From: Streptomyces californicus
Lineage (GTDB): Bacteria > Actinomycetota > Actinomycetes > Streptomycetales > Streptomycetaceae
Direction: 5' to 3'
Assembly: GCF_000717645.1 (NCBI RefSeq)
Contig: NZ_JNZZ01000012.1
Location: 62,001-126,000, forward strand
Length of the DNA: 64,000 nt
The notes below the pieces were generated by a model, which worked only from the letters and a program-made list of their open reading frames with translations, was not told the origin of the DNA and made no database searches. Shown here piece after piece: positions 42,895 to 51,010 of the stretch; the first letter of the stretch is position 1, and each line of letters begins with the position of its first letter. The translations under genes and the position numbers were made by a program.

Positions 42895-44388
42895 TCAGGC
42901 GGGCGACCCGGGGTCCGCGACGAGTTCGACCTCGTATCCCGCCGGGTCCTCCAGATAGGCGGCACGGTGCCCCTCCCCGCCCGCGTACGGATGGCGGTCG
43001 GGGAACAGCAGCCGCCAGCCGTACGCCGGGGCCTCGGCCGTCAGGGCGTCGAGGGCGGCCCGGTCCCCGGCGTGGAACGCCAGGTGGTTGAGCCCGGGGC
43101 GGCGGCGGTCGTGGCCGCCCGGCACCAGGTCGGGCGACTGCTCCAGCACGACGTACGTGTCACCGCGCCGCCAGCTCCGCCCGTGCGCCCAGTGCTGGTA
43201 CGGGACGTGGCCGAGCCGCTCCAGCAGCCAGCCCCAGCCGCGCTCGGCCTCCGCGAGGTCGGGCACCCACAGTTCGATGTGGTGCACCCGGCCGGCGGCC
43301 CCCCGGGCGGCGGGCAGCGCCACGGCCCGCCCCGCGCCTCCGGGGACGTACGCGACCGGCTCCCCGTCCCGGTGCCAGTGGAGCATGAAGTGCTCGCCCG
43401 ACCGGTAGCCGTCCAGGCCCGCCCGGCAGTACGCGACCATGTCGTCGGGCAACGCGGCGAGCGGGAACCAGCCCAGCTCGGAGCACTTCTCCGGCTCGGC
43501 GTTGCGCGGCGGGCGGGCCGGGTCGTACTCCGCGACGAAGAACCAGCCCATGCGCGCGCCGCCGCCGGGCCCCCGGTGCTGCATCACGAGGGCCACCCGC
43601 AACTCCTCGGGCTCCAGGCGCAGACCGATCTCCTCGGCGGCCTCCCGGATCATCGCCTCGCGGACGTCCTCGCCGTCCTCCGCGTGGCCGGAGGGCATGT
43701 GGAGCAGCCCGTCGGCGTAGCCCGTGCCGGCCCGGCGGGCGAGCAGGACGTCCGGGCCCCGGCGGAGGATCAGATGGACGTCGACGACCTCGGTGTGGCG
43801 GTGCGGGGGCGTCGCACGGGCGACCAGCGCGTACCGCTCGTCGTCGACCTCCTTGCCCCACAGCCGGGCGTCGGGGGCCAGGTCCTCGTGGTGGACGCGC
43901 TCGGTGTGGGCGCGGAGCAGTCCGGTCAGCTCGGTGGCGGAGAGGCCGTCGCCGCCCCACACCCCTTCGATCAGGACGAGGCGGCCGCCCGGCTTGAGCA
44001 GGCCGAACCAGTGCGCCAGGGCCGCCGCCGGGTCGGGCAGGAGCCAGACGACGTGCCGGGCGAGGACGACGTCGAACGACCGCTCGCCGACCGGGGGCCG
44101 GGCGGCGTCCCCGACGAGGACTTCCGCCCCGGCCCCGGCGAGCTTGGCGCGGGCCAGCTCGGCCATGCGCGGCGAGCGGTCGACGGCCGTGACGCGGTGG
44201 CCCTGGCCGGCGGCGAGCAGGGAGAGGCTGCCCGTGCCGCACCCGAGGTCGAGCACGTCGCCGCGGGTGGCGGGCAGCCAGCTCTCCAGCCGCCCGGCCC
44301 AGGCGTCGCGCACCGCCGGGTCCAGGAGCCCGTGGTCGGGCTCCTGGTCGAAGGTCTGTGCCGCCGCGTCCCAGTCGATCGTGGTCAT
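42895..44388 (-). CDS. Methyltransferase-NUDIX-VOC triple fusion protein
   Basis: A single uninterrupted 497-residue frame holds three domains. Residues about 1-190 form a SAM methyltransferase (motif I DVLDLGCGTGSLSLLAA, then VTAVDRSPRM and VVLARHVVWLLPDP). Residues about 195-330 form a NUDIX domain with the box GHAEDGEDVREAMIREAAEE. Residues about 365-495 form a VOC/glyoxalase domain (HHIELWVPDLAEAERGWGWLLERLG, then RPGLNHLAFHAGD). The ATG at 44388 gives MTTIDWDAAAQTFD, a standard methyltransferase N-terminus. It lies 13 bp after tctA on the same strand. The combination suggests modification or clean-up of an activated small molecule, which is inference. Confidence 0.85.
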   Translation of the reverse strand: MTTIDWDAAAQTFDQEPDHGLLDPAVRDAWAGRLESWLPATRGDVLDLGCGTGSLSLLAAGQGHRVTAVDRSPRMAELARAKLAGAGAEVLVGDAARPPVGERSFDVVLARHVVWLLPDPAAALAHWFGLLKPGGRLVLIEGVWGGDGLSATELTGLLRAHTERVHHEDLAPDARLWGKEVDDERYALVARATPPHRHTEVVDVHLILRRGPDVLLARRAGTGYADGLLHMPSGHAEDGEDVREAMIREAAEEIGLRLEPEELRVALVMQHRGPGGGARMGWFFVAEYDPARPPRNAEPEKCSELGWFPLAALPDDMVAYCRAGLDGYRSGEHFMLHWHRDGEPVAYVPGGAGRAVALPAARGAAGRVHHIELWVPDLAEAERGWGWLLERLGHVPYQHWAHGRSWRRGDTYVVLEQSPDLVPGGHDRRRPGLNHLAFHAGDRAALDALTAEAPAYGWRLLFPDRHPYAGGEGHRAAYLEDPAGYEVELVADPGSPA

Positions 44389-44401
44389 GGTGCCGATGCT
44401 C

Positions 44402-45931
44402 TCAGCCGCCACCGACAGTGCGGGTGTCCTCCGTCCCGTTCCGGTCGCCGCGCCGGCGCCCGACCAGCCGGGCGATCAGCGGCCAGGCGACGATCAGCGC
44501 CACGATCGCGTACACCGTGACGGAGAACGGGGTGTCGACCAGCCCCGAGACGCTGCCGTCGCTGATCTGGAGCGCGCGGCGCAGCTGCTGTTCGGCGGCC
44601 GGGCCGAGGATCACCCCGATGACGGCGGGCAGCACCGGCAGCCCGTAGCGCCGCATGCCGAACCCGATGAGGCCGATGACCAGGAGGATCACCAGGTCGA
44701 GGGACTCCCCGCCGACCGCGTACGCGCCGACGGCGGCGAAGAAGAGGATGCCCGCGTACAGGTAGGGGCGCGGGATGCGCAGGAGCTTCGCCCAGACCGG
44801 GGCCAGCGGCAGGTTGAGCGCGAGCAGCAGCACCATGCCGACGAAGAGCGAGGCGATGAGGCCCCAGACCAGCTCCGGTTCGCGTTCGAACAGCAGGGGG
44901 CCGGGCTGGATGCCGTACTGCTGGAAGGCGGCCAGCATCACGGCGGCGACGGCGGTGGTGGGCAGTCCGAGGGTGAGCATCGAGACGAGGGTCCCGGCGG
45001 CGGAGGCGGAGGCGGCGGCCTCCGGTCCGGCGACGCCCTCGATGGCCCCCTTGCCGAACTGGTCGCGGTGGCGGGAGAGCCGCTTCTCGGCGACGTAGCT
45101 GAGGAAGGTGGGGATCTCCGCGCCGCCCGCCGGGATCGCGCCGAACGGGAAGCCGATGACGGGTCCGCGCAGCCAGGGCTTCCAGGTGCGGCGGAGGTCG
45201 GCCCGGCCGAGCCAGGGGCGGCCGACGGGGATCGGTTCGCCGGAGGAGCGGCGCAGGTGGGCGGCGACCCAGAGGGCCTCGCCGATCGCGAACAGTCCGA
45301 CCGCGACGATGACCACGTCGACGCCGTCGGCCAGGTGGAGCGAGCCGAAGGTCAGGCGCTGCTGACCGGTCATCTGGTCGAGCCCCACGAGGCCGATGGT
45401 GAGGCCGATGAGGAGCGAGGCGACGCCCCGGATGCGGGAGGCGCCGAGGACGGAGGTGACGGCGATGAAGGCCAGCACCATGATGGCGAAGTAGTCGGGT
45501 GCGCCGATGCCGATGGCGAGGGACGCGACGGTCGGGGCGAGGACGACCAGCAGGATCGTGCCGATCATGCCGCCCGCGAAGTGGCCGATCGCGGCGGCGG
45601 CGAGCGCCTGGGCCCCGCGTCCGGCCTTGGCCATCGGGTTGCCCTCGATCGCGGCGACCACGGCGGCGCTCTCGCCGGGGGTGTTGAGCAGGATCGAGGT
45701 GGTGGAGCCGCCGAACATCGCGCCGTAGTAGATCCCGGCGAACATGATGAACGCGCCGGTCGGGTCGAGTCCGTACGTCACGGGGAGCAGCAGCGCCACG
45801 GCCATCGCCGGGCCGATCCCGGGGAGCACGCCGATCGCCGTGCCGAGGAGGACGCCGATGGCGGCCCAGAGCAGGTTCATCGGGGTGAGCGCGGTACCGA
45901 AGCCGTCGATGAGGGAGTTGAGGGAATCCAT
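44402..45931 (-). CDS. tctA: Tripartite tricarboxylate transporter large permease TctA
   Basis: The 509-residue TctA family protein has [58 protein letters not shown] near its N-terminus and the mirrored [26 protein letters not shown] in the second half. It has about twelve membrane helices. It forms the membrane channel of a tripartite tricarboxylate transporter with TctB and the binding protein TctC. The order tctC-tctB-tctA, with a three-base gap to tctB, is canonical. Confidence 0.94.
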   Translation of the reverse strand: MDSLNSLIDGFGTALTPMNLLWAAIGVLLGTAIGVLPGIGPAMAVALLLPVTYGLDPTGAFIMFAGIYYGAMFGGSTTSILLNTPGESAAVVAAIEGNPMAKAGRGAQALAAAAIGHFAGGMIGTILLVVLAPTVASLAIGIGAPDYFAIMVLAFIAVTSVLGASRIRGVASLLIGLTIGLVGLDQMTGQQRLTFGSLHLADGVDVVIVAVGLFAIGEALWVAAHLRRSSGEPIPVGRPWLGRADLRRTWKPWLRGPVIGFPFGAIPAGGAEIPTFLSYVAEKRLSRHRDQFGKGAIEGVAGPEAAASASAAGTLVSMLTLGLPTTAVAAVMLAAFQQYGIQPGPLLFEREPELVWGLIASLFVGMVLLLALNLPLAPVWAKLLRIPRPYLYAGILFFAAVGAYAVGGESLDLVILLVIGLIGFGMRRYGLPVLPAVIGVILGPAAEQQLRRALQISDGSVSGLVDTPFSVTVYAIVALIVAWPLIARLVGRRRGDRNGTEDTRTVGGG

Positions 45932-45934
45932 CGG

Positions 45935-46648
45935 TCAGAGCACCCCCATCAGCGGGCCGCCCGGAAGGGGGACACCGAGCAGGTTGTCGAAGACGAAGTA
46001 GGTGAAGAGGGAGAGGCCGGCCGCGATGAGCGGGTCCCGGCCGTGGTGCCGGCTGCCGAGCGCGTAGGCGGAGCCCCAGAAGAGCAGCGCCCCGGCGATC
46101 GGGAAGCCCAGCGGGCCGATCAGGACGGCGGCCCCGAGGAAGACCCCGGTGAGCAGGAGGACGGTGCGCCAGTCGGCGGGAGCGTCCAGGTCGACGTCCT
46201 CGCCGCCCTCCGCCTCGCCGCGCCCGCCGCGCAGGACGTCCGCCGCGAGCAGGACGGCGATGAGGAGGAACAGGCCGCCGATGACGAAGGGGACCGTCCG
46301 GGGGCCGACGGGGCCTCGCTGGGCGATGTCGACGCTCATGGTGAAGGCGTCGGTGAGCACGAGGACGCCGAGTGCGAACAGCAGGACGCAGACGCCGAGT
46401 TCGGAGTGGTCGCGGAGCCAGGAGCGGGTGCCGCCCGGCCGGGGTGCGGCTTCGGCGTCGCCGGGGCGGGCGGGGGCGGTGGGCCTTGTGGTGCCGGCGG
46501 GGCCAGTGGGGTCGGCAGGGGCGGTGGGCCTTGTGGGGTCAGCGGGTCGGGAGGCGTCGGCGGGTCCGGTGGGGCCAGAAGGGCCGGTGGGTCCGGCGGC
46601 CTCAGCGGGCCCGGTGGGCCTTGTGGGCTCGGTGGGGTCGGTGGTCAC
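45935..46648 (-). CDS. tctB: Tripartite tricarboxylate transporter small subunit TctB, with repetitive N-terminal extension
   Basis: The 237-residue protein has a TctB domain of four helices from about residue 75 (SELGVCVLLFALGVLVLTDAFTMS, ending LSLFTYFVFDNLLGVPLPGG). In front lies a 65-residue Pro/Thr/Gly-rich segment with triplets such as GPTGPSGPTGP, collagen-like and unusual for TctB. The GTG start overlaps the tctC stop by four bases (GTGA), which supports the long N-terminus. The segment is probably cytoplasmic or a disordered linker. Confidence 0.88.
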   Translation of the reverse strand: MTTDPTEPTRPTGPAEAAGPTGPSGPTGPADASRPADPTRPTAPADPTGPAGTTRPTAPARPGDAEAAPRPGGTRSWLRDHSELGVCVLLFALGVLVLTDAFTMSVDIAQRGPVGPRTVPFVIGGLFLLIAVLLAADVLRGGRGEAEGGEDVDLDAPADWRTVLLLTGVFLGAAVLIGPLGFPIAGALLFWGSAYALGSRHHGRDPLIAAGLSLFTYFVFDNLLGVPLPGGPLMGVL

Positions 46649-47628
46649 AGTCCCAGCTCCTTGAGGACGGTGGCGACGCGCCGGTCCTGCTCGTCGAGGA
46701 AGTCGCCGAAGGGTTCGCCGACGAGGAGGGCGTCGTCCCAGCCGTTCTTCCTCATCGACTCCTTCCACTCCTTCGTGCCGTGGAGTTCGCGGACGAGGCC
46801 GGTGAGCTTGTCGCGTTCGGTGTCCGAGAGGCCCGGCGGGGCGACGATGCCGCGCCAGTTGGTGAACTCGGTGTCGAGTCCGGCCTCGCGCAGGGTGGGG
46901 GCGTCCAGGCCCGGCACCCGCTTCGGTCCGGTCACCGCGAGCAGCCGCAGTTCGCCCGCCTCGATCTGGTCGCGGTACTCCCCGAGGCCCGACACCCCGA
47001 AGCCGACCTTGTTGCCGAGGATGGAGGCGAGGAGTTCGCCGCCGCCGTCGAACGGTACGTAGTTGACCGTCTTCGGGGCGATCCCGGCGGCGCGCGCCAT
47101 GAGCATCGGGGCGAGGTGGTCCGGGCCGCCGGGCGAGGAGCCGCCGCCGACCGGGACGCGGGCCGGGTCCTTCTTCCAGGCCGCGAGCAGGTCGGCGACG
47201 GTCCGGTACGGGGAGTCCTTGGCGACGACCACGATGTCCGGCTCCTCGGTGAGCCGGGCGATCGGGGTGGTGTCGGCCAGGGTGCTGGGGGCCTTGTTGG
47301 TGTGGACGGCTCCGACGACCCCGAGGCCCATGGAGAGGGCGAGCTTGCCGTTGCCGTGTTCGCCGACGAGCCGGGTCAGGCCGACCGTTCCGCCGGCGCC
47401 CGGCAGGTTGAACACCTCGATGTTGTGGGTGAGTCCGGCGTCCTCGGCGTTCTTGGCCAGGGTGCGGGCGGTGATGTCGTAGCCGCCGCCGGGGGTGTTG
47501 GGGACCATGAAGCGGAGGCCGGGGATCTGGGTGCCGGTGCCGGAGCCGTCACCGGTGGAGAGCAGGGGTGGTCCGACCACCACCAGCAACGCGGCCCCGA
47601 ACAGGGCGAGGGGGGTGCGCAGTCGCAC
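46645..47628 (-). CDS. tctC: Tripartite tricarboxylate transporter substrate-binding protein TctC
   Basis: The 327-residue protein has an N-terminal hydrophobic signal (LRTPLALFGAALLVVVGPPLL) without a clear lipobox cysteine. The Bug/TctC receptor fold follows: RFMVPNTPGGGYDITARTLA, NLPGAGGTVGLTRLVGEHG, and the second-lobe VNYVPFDGGGELLASILGNKVGFG. These proteins bind citrate-like or other carboxylates with high affinity. The start is a GTG with AAAGGCGG upstream. TTCACTGTGAA, a small palindrome at 47640-47650, lies in the leader and could be regulatory. Confidence 0.92.
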   Translation of the reverse strand: MRLRTPLALFGAALLVVVGPPLLSTGDGSGTGTQIPGLRFMVPNTPGGGYDITARTLAKNAEDAGLTHNIEVFNLPGAGGTVGLTRLVGEHGNGKLALSMGLGVVGAVHTNKAPSTLADTTPIARLTEEPDIVVVAKDSPYRTVADLLAAWKKDPARVPVGGGSSPGGPDHLAPMLMARAAGIAPKTVNYVPFDGGGELLASILGNKVGFGVSGLGEYRDQIEAGELRLLAVTGPKRVPGLDAPTLREAGLDTEFTNWRGIVAPPGLSDTERDKLTGLVRELHGTKEWKESMRKNGWDDALLVGEPFGDFLDEQDRRVATVLKELGL

Positions 47629-47708
47629 GGGTTCCGCCTTTCACTGTGAAGTGGCCCACATGTTGCCCGCGCGTTAAGAACCTGTCTCTCTTCCGGTATC
47701 AACGGACG

Positions 47709-47737
47709 TTGTGGTCGTTGAGGTCGCGCCCTAGCGT
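47709..47737 (+). promoter_or_regulatory. Leaderless promoter of the CitB-type response regulator
   Basis: TTGTGG (47709-47714), 17 bases, TAGCGT (47732-47737), then six bases to the GTG at 47744. Spacing fits both the promoter and a leaderless transcript. Confidence 0.55.
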
Positions 47738-47743
47738 GGCGGC

Positions 47744-48430
47744 GTGACGACAGTGCTGGTGGTGGACGACGACTTCATGGTCGCGAAGCTGCACAGCCGC
47801 TATGTGTCCACGATGGACGGCTTCGACGTCGTCGGGGTGGCGCACAACGGGGCCGAGGCCCTGCGGGCGGCCGAGCGGCTGCGCCCGGATCTGGTGCTGC
47901 TGGACATCTATCTGCCCGACATGGACGGGATCGACGTCCTGCGCGCGTTGCGCTCGGCACAGGAGCGAGACACCTCGCGCCCCAGCACGGACGCCCTGTT
48001 CATCACGGCCGCCCGGGACGCGGGGGTGATCCGGGCGGCGCTGCGGGCGGGCGCCCTGCACTACCTGATCAAGCCGTTCCACCGGTCCGCCCTCCAGGAC
48101 CAGTTGCGCCATGTGGCCTCGCTCCGGGCCCGGTTGGACGGCCTCGGGGAGGCCCGTCAGGAGGACGTCGACCAGATCTTCGGAACCCGTCCGCCCGGCT
48201 CGCGCGAGCTGCCGAAGGGGCTGGCCGCACCCACGGCGGACCTGGTGGAGCGCACCCTGCGCGACCACCCCGGGGGCCTGTCCGCCTCCGAGTGCGCCGA
48301 GGCGGGTTCGCTGTCCCGGGTGAGCGCGCGCCGCTACCTGGAGTGGTTCGCCGGTACGGGGCGCGCCGAGGTGACGCTGCGCTACGGAGGCACGGGCCGA
48401 CCGGAACGCCGCTACCGCTGGACGGGCTGA
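47744..48430 (+). CDS. CitB/DcuR-type response regulator, without an adjacent kinase
   Basis: The 228-residue protein has a receiver domain, VLVVDDDFMVAKLHSRYV with the acidic pair. The phosphorylation aspartate is in DLVLLDIYLPDMDG, followed by TAARDAGVIRAALRAGALHYLIKPF. The C-terminal DNA-binding part GGLSASECAEAGSLSRVSARRYLEWFAGTGRAEVTLRYG is typical of CitB/DctR regulators of carboxylate uptake. It is divergent from tctCBA, its natural target. A CitA-like sensor kinase normally sits beside it, but neither neighbour is one. Confidence 0.9.
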   Translation: MTTVLVVDDDFMVAKLHSRYVSTMDGFDVVGVAHNGAEALRAAERLRPDLVLLDIYLPDMDGIDVLRALRSAQERDTSRPSTDALFITAARDAGVIRAALRAGALHYLIKPFHRSALQDQLRHVASLRARLDGLGEARQEDVDQIFGTRPPGSRELPKGLAAPTADLVERTLRDHPGGLSASECAEAGSLSRVSARRYLEWFAGTGRAEVTLRYGGTGRPERRYRWTG

Positions 48431-48626
48431 GCGGCGCGACGGGAGCGGCTCGGCCGGGGATACCTGAGCCCATGCCTAACCACTCCTTAAAGGCACCATA
48501 ATTATCGTCATCACCCCCTCCCAGCAGGGACTTTCGGCCTTCCGAGCGGCTAGCTTTCTGATCGCCGCCCTCCACGGCAGCGCCACAGCGACGGCGCTGC
48601 CGGGACGCTCAGAAGGAGATCCATCC

Positions 48627-49646
48627 ATGACCGCTCGTCGCAAGGCCGCCGGAATCCTCACCCTCGGTATCGCACCGCTCGCGCTGGCCGGGCTGACCGC
48701 CGCCCCCGCCGTCGCGCATGGTTCGCTCACCGACCCGGTGAGCCGGGTGTCCGCCTGTTACGCGGAGGGCCCGGAGAACCCGCAGTCGGCGGCGTGCAAG
48801 GCCGCCGTCGCCGCGGGCGGCACCCAGGCGCTGTACGACTGGAACGGCGTGAACATCGCCAACGCGGTCGGCAAGCACCGCGACCTGATCCCGGACGGCA
48901 AGCTCTGCAGCGCGGCCAACGACAAGTTCAAGGGCCTCGACCTGCCGCGCGCCGACTGGCCCGCCAGCAAGATGTCGGCGGGCAAGCACACCTTCACGTT
49001 CCGTGCGACGGCGCCGCACAAGGGCTTCTTCGAGCTCTACATGACCAAGCCCGGTTACGACGCGTCGAAGCCGCTCGCCTGGTCGGACCTGGAGTCGAAG
49101 CCGTTCGCCCGCGCCGCCGACCCGACGCTCACGAACGGTTCGTACGTCTTCGACGGCACGATCCCCCAGCGTTCCGGCCGTCACCTCGTCTACACGATCT
49201 GGCAGCGCTCCGACTCCCCCGAGGCGTTCTACGCCTGCTCCGACGTGACGTTCGGCGGCGAGTCGAAGAAGGAGGGCGGCGTCGACGCGCAGAGCGCCAA
49301 GACCCCTACCGCGCCGTCCGACGACGCGATCGCCAAGGGCGCCGCGAAGTCGTCGGTCGAGCACAACGGCCACGGCGACGACGACGCGAACACCGGCGCG
49401 AAGGTCAAGACCGCCGCCCCGGCGGGCGAGGGCCAGGCGTCGGGCGGCACCGGCCAGGCCACGACCGGCGGCGACACCCCCGCGGTGAACCCGGCGGCCG
49501 GCGAAGAGGTGCTGGCCGAGACGGGTGGCTCCAGCAGCACCACCTACCTCGCCATCGGCGGCGCCGCGGTGCTCGCCGCCGGCGCGGCCGCGCTGTTCAC
49601 CTCGCAGCGCCGTCGGGCCACCGCCACGGGCCGCCGCGGCAACTGA
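48627..49646 (+). CDS. AA10 lytic polysaccharide monooxygenase with sortase (LAETG) anchor
   Basis: The 339-residue protein has a signal peptide cleaved after AVA, exposing H31 as the N-terminal copper ligand. The second brace histidine is H121 (SAGKHTFTF), and an axial Phe lies near 201 (SPEAFYACSDVTF). The catalytic AA10 domain spans about 31-212. A linker rich in Asp, Gly and Thr follows, then LAETG (296-300), a membrane helix (306-325) and a basic tail QRRR...GRRGN. This is the class E sortase signal of Streptomyces. The enzyme would oxidatively cleave chitin or cellulose while fixed to the cell wall. AAGGAG precedes the ATG. An AT-rich CATAATTATCG in the upstream gap may be part of the promoter. 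Confidence 0.93.
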   Translation: MTARRKAAGILTLGIAPLALAGLTAAPAVAHGSLTDPVSRVSACYAEGPENPQSAACKAAVAAGGTQALYDWNGVNIANAVGKHRDLIPDGKLCSAANDKFKGLDLPRADWPASKMSAGKHTFTFRATAPHKGFFELYMTKPGYDASKPLAWSDLESKPFARAADPTLTNGSYVFDGTIPQRSGRHLVYTIWQRSDSPEAFYACSDVTFGGESKKEGGVDAQSAKTPTAPSDDAIAKGAAKSSVEHNGHGDDDANTGAKVKTAAPAGEGQASGGTGQATTGGDTPAVNPAAGEEVLAETGGSSSTTYLAIGGAAVLAAGAAALFTSQRRRATATGRRGN

Positions 49647-49670
49647 CCCCGCAGTTCCCCTCCCCCAGAC

Positions 49671-49708
49671 TCCTGCCGCGTCCCTCCGGGACGTCGGGCG
49701 CGGCAGGA
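49671..49708. terminator. First of two hairpins between LPMO and lipase genes
   Basis: TCCTGCCGCG (49671-49680) pairs with CGCGGCAGGA (49699-49708), with an inner GTCCC/GGGAC stem. Confidence 0.65.
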
Positions 49709-49714
49709 CCTGAC

Positions 49715-49759
49715 GGGCCGGGGTCCGCGTCCTCTCCGTCGGACGCCGGACCCCGGCCC
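49715..49759. terminator. Second hairpin between LPMO and lipase genes
   Basis: GGGCCGGGGTCCG (49715-49727) pairs with CGGACCCCGGCCC (49747-49759), a perfect 13-bp stem, ahead of the convergent lipase stop at 49776. Confidence 0.7.
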
Positions 49760-49775
49760 TCCGGTGTGTCCGGGG

Positions 49776-50666
49776 TCAGCCGACGACCGAGGCGCAGGTG
49801 GTCGGGGTGGCCCGGGCCGGGTCGAGGGCGTTGGCCACCTCGTGGAAGGCGATGCGGTCGACGGTGCCGATCGCCACGTGCTCGGAGAGGTCGAGCGGGC
49901 ACAGGTCCTGGAGCAGGACGTTGCGTACGTTCGGCCCGTCCAGGTACTGCGTGCGGTACGGGGTCACGACCTGGTCGTACTTGGTGGCGATGACGGTGTA
50001 GCGGACGCCGGGCACGGTGTCGCCGCCCGCGGTGAGCTTGGTGATGAAGGGCGAACCGGCGACCTGGTCGGCGAGCCCGGGGGTCTTGTCCGTGATGAAC
50101 TTCTCGACGCCGGGGAAGTGCGGCAGCAGCTTGGTGAGGCCGAGCAGCGTGGTGCCGTGGTTGTCCGGGGCGATGCCGACGAGCGCGTTGACCTTGTCGG
50201 CGCCGCCGAGGAACTTCAGGTAGTAGTTCGGCATCATGCCGCCCTGGGAGTGGCCGACGAGGTCCGCCTTCGGGGCTCCGGTGGCGTCGAGCACCTTGTC
50301 GACGAACGCGTCGAGCTGTTCGGCGGACTTGTCGATGGGGCCGAGCCCGTGGAAGAACGGCACCCCCGGGAGCTGGCCGTAGTCGAGGGAGAAGACGCAG
50401 TAGCCCCGGTTGACCAGGTAGGGGGCGAGGACGAGCCAGTTGTCGATCGAGTTCCCGAACGTCCCGTGGACCAGGACGACGGGGCGGGGGTGCGCGGCGG
50501 AGGGCTTGCAGCCGTAGTCGTTCCAGCCGCGCGAGGTGGCCGTCGCGGCGGCGGGGGCGGCGGTCGCGGTGGCCGTCGGGGCGATGAGCAGGGTGAGGGC
50601 GAGAAGCAGGGCGGCGAGCAGTCCGCGCGTGCGGGGAACGCGCGCGGCACGGAACCAGGGCAGCAT
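49776..50666 (-). CDS. Secreted alpha/beta-hydrolase lipase (Streptomyces LipA/EstA type)
   Basis: The 296-residue protein has a signal peptide, then the lipase N-terminus WNDYGCKPSAAHPRPVVLVHGTFGNSIDNW with the oxyanion-hole HG. The nucleophile elbow is LVGHSQGGMM, and the C-terminal catalytic His lies in LDLSEHVAIG. Cysteines near both ends suggest disulfides. It resembles secreted Streptomyces triacylglycerol lipases. AAGGAGA precedes the ATG. Two TTAC-N6-GTAA palindromes lie 86-127 bp upstream. Confidence 0.9.
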   Translation of the reverse strand: MLPWFRAARVPRTRGLLAALLLALTLLIAPTATATAAPAAATATSRGWNDYGCKPSAAHPRPVVLVHGTFGNSIDNWLVLAPYLVNRGYCVFSLDYGQLPGVPFFHGLGPIDKSAEQLDAFVDKVLDATGAPKADLVGHSQGGMMPNYYLKFLGGADKVNALVGIAPDNHGTTLLGLTKLLPHFPGVEKFITDKTPGLADQVAGSPFITKLTAGGDTVPGVRYTVIATKYDQVVTPYRTQYLDGPNVRNVLLQDLCPLDLSEHVAIGTVDRIAFHEVANALDPARATPTTCASVVG

Positions 50667-50751
50667 CGTGTGGTCTCCTTGCGGCTCAAGGGAGGTGCGA
50701 TGGCGGTGCGCCCTGTGGCCCGGGCCACAAGCTTTAAGTGCTCATGCCAAA

Positions 50752-50765
50752 TTACGCACGGGTAA
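50752..50765. promoter_or_regulatory. TTAC-N6-GTAA palindrome, copy 1
   Basis: TTACGCACGGGTAA lies in the divergent gap between the lipase and DUF3533 genes, in an unusually AT-rich stretch. Confidence 0.5.
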
Positions 50766-50779
50766 GGTCCGGGGGGAAG

Positions 50780-50793
50780 TTACGCGTCGGTAA
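50780..50793. promoter_or_regulatory. TTAC-N6-GTAA palindrome, copy 2
   Basis: TTACGCGTCGGTAA lies 28 bases after copy 1, close to an integral number of helical turns. Two such sites side by side suggest cooperative binding by a dimeric regulator. Confidence 0.5.
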
Positions 50794-51010
50794 AAAGTGC
50801 TGGAGGGCGAAGGCCCCGCCGGCGGAAGCTCCCCCGCCCCTCCTCTCCTCCCGGCCGTCCCGGCGCGACCGCCCTGACGCGGCCCTCCCCCTCCTGGCGC
50901 ACCCGTCGTCGCCCGGCCCACCCGGCGCGACCGCGCGCCACGGCCGACGGGCTACGCCGTTCGGCCCCGTCCCGCCTGCGCCGAGGCGGTACCGCCCGGA
51001 CGGTGGGGAC
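50794..51010. other. Rest of the divergent lipase/DUF3533 gap
   Basis: No gene is supported here. The frame of DUF3533 is open upstream to about 50738, but the composition is low-complexity and the homology begins at 51011, after GGTGGGG. Confidence 0.5.

Noticed and set aside
43724..47062. Very long forward frame opposite the methyltransferase fusion and tct genes
   Set aside because: The composition is Glu/Asp/Gly/Arg filler mirroring the minus-strand transporter genes; no domain is recognised.
48480..48500. Zur/Fur box in the AT-rich CATAATTATCG before the LPMO gene
   Set aside because: The palindrome ATAATTAT is short and lacks the flanking conserved bases of actinobacterial Zur or Fur sites, so only a promoter role is plausible.
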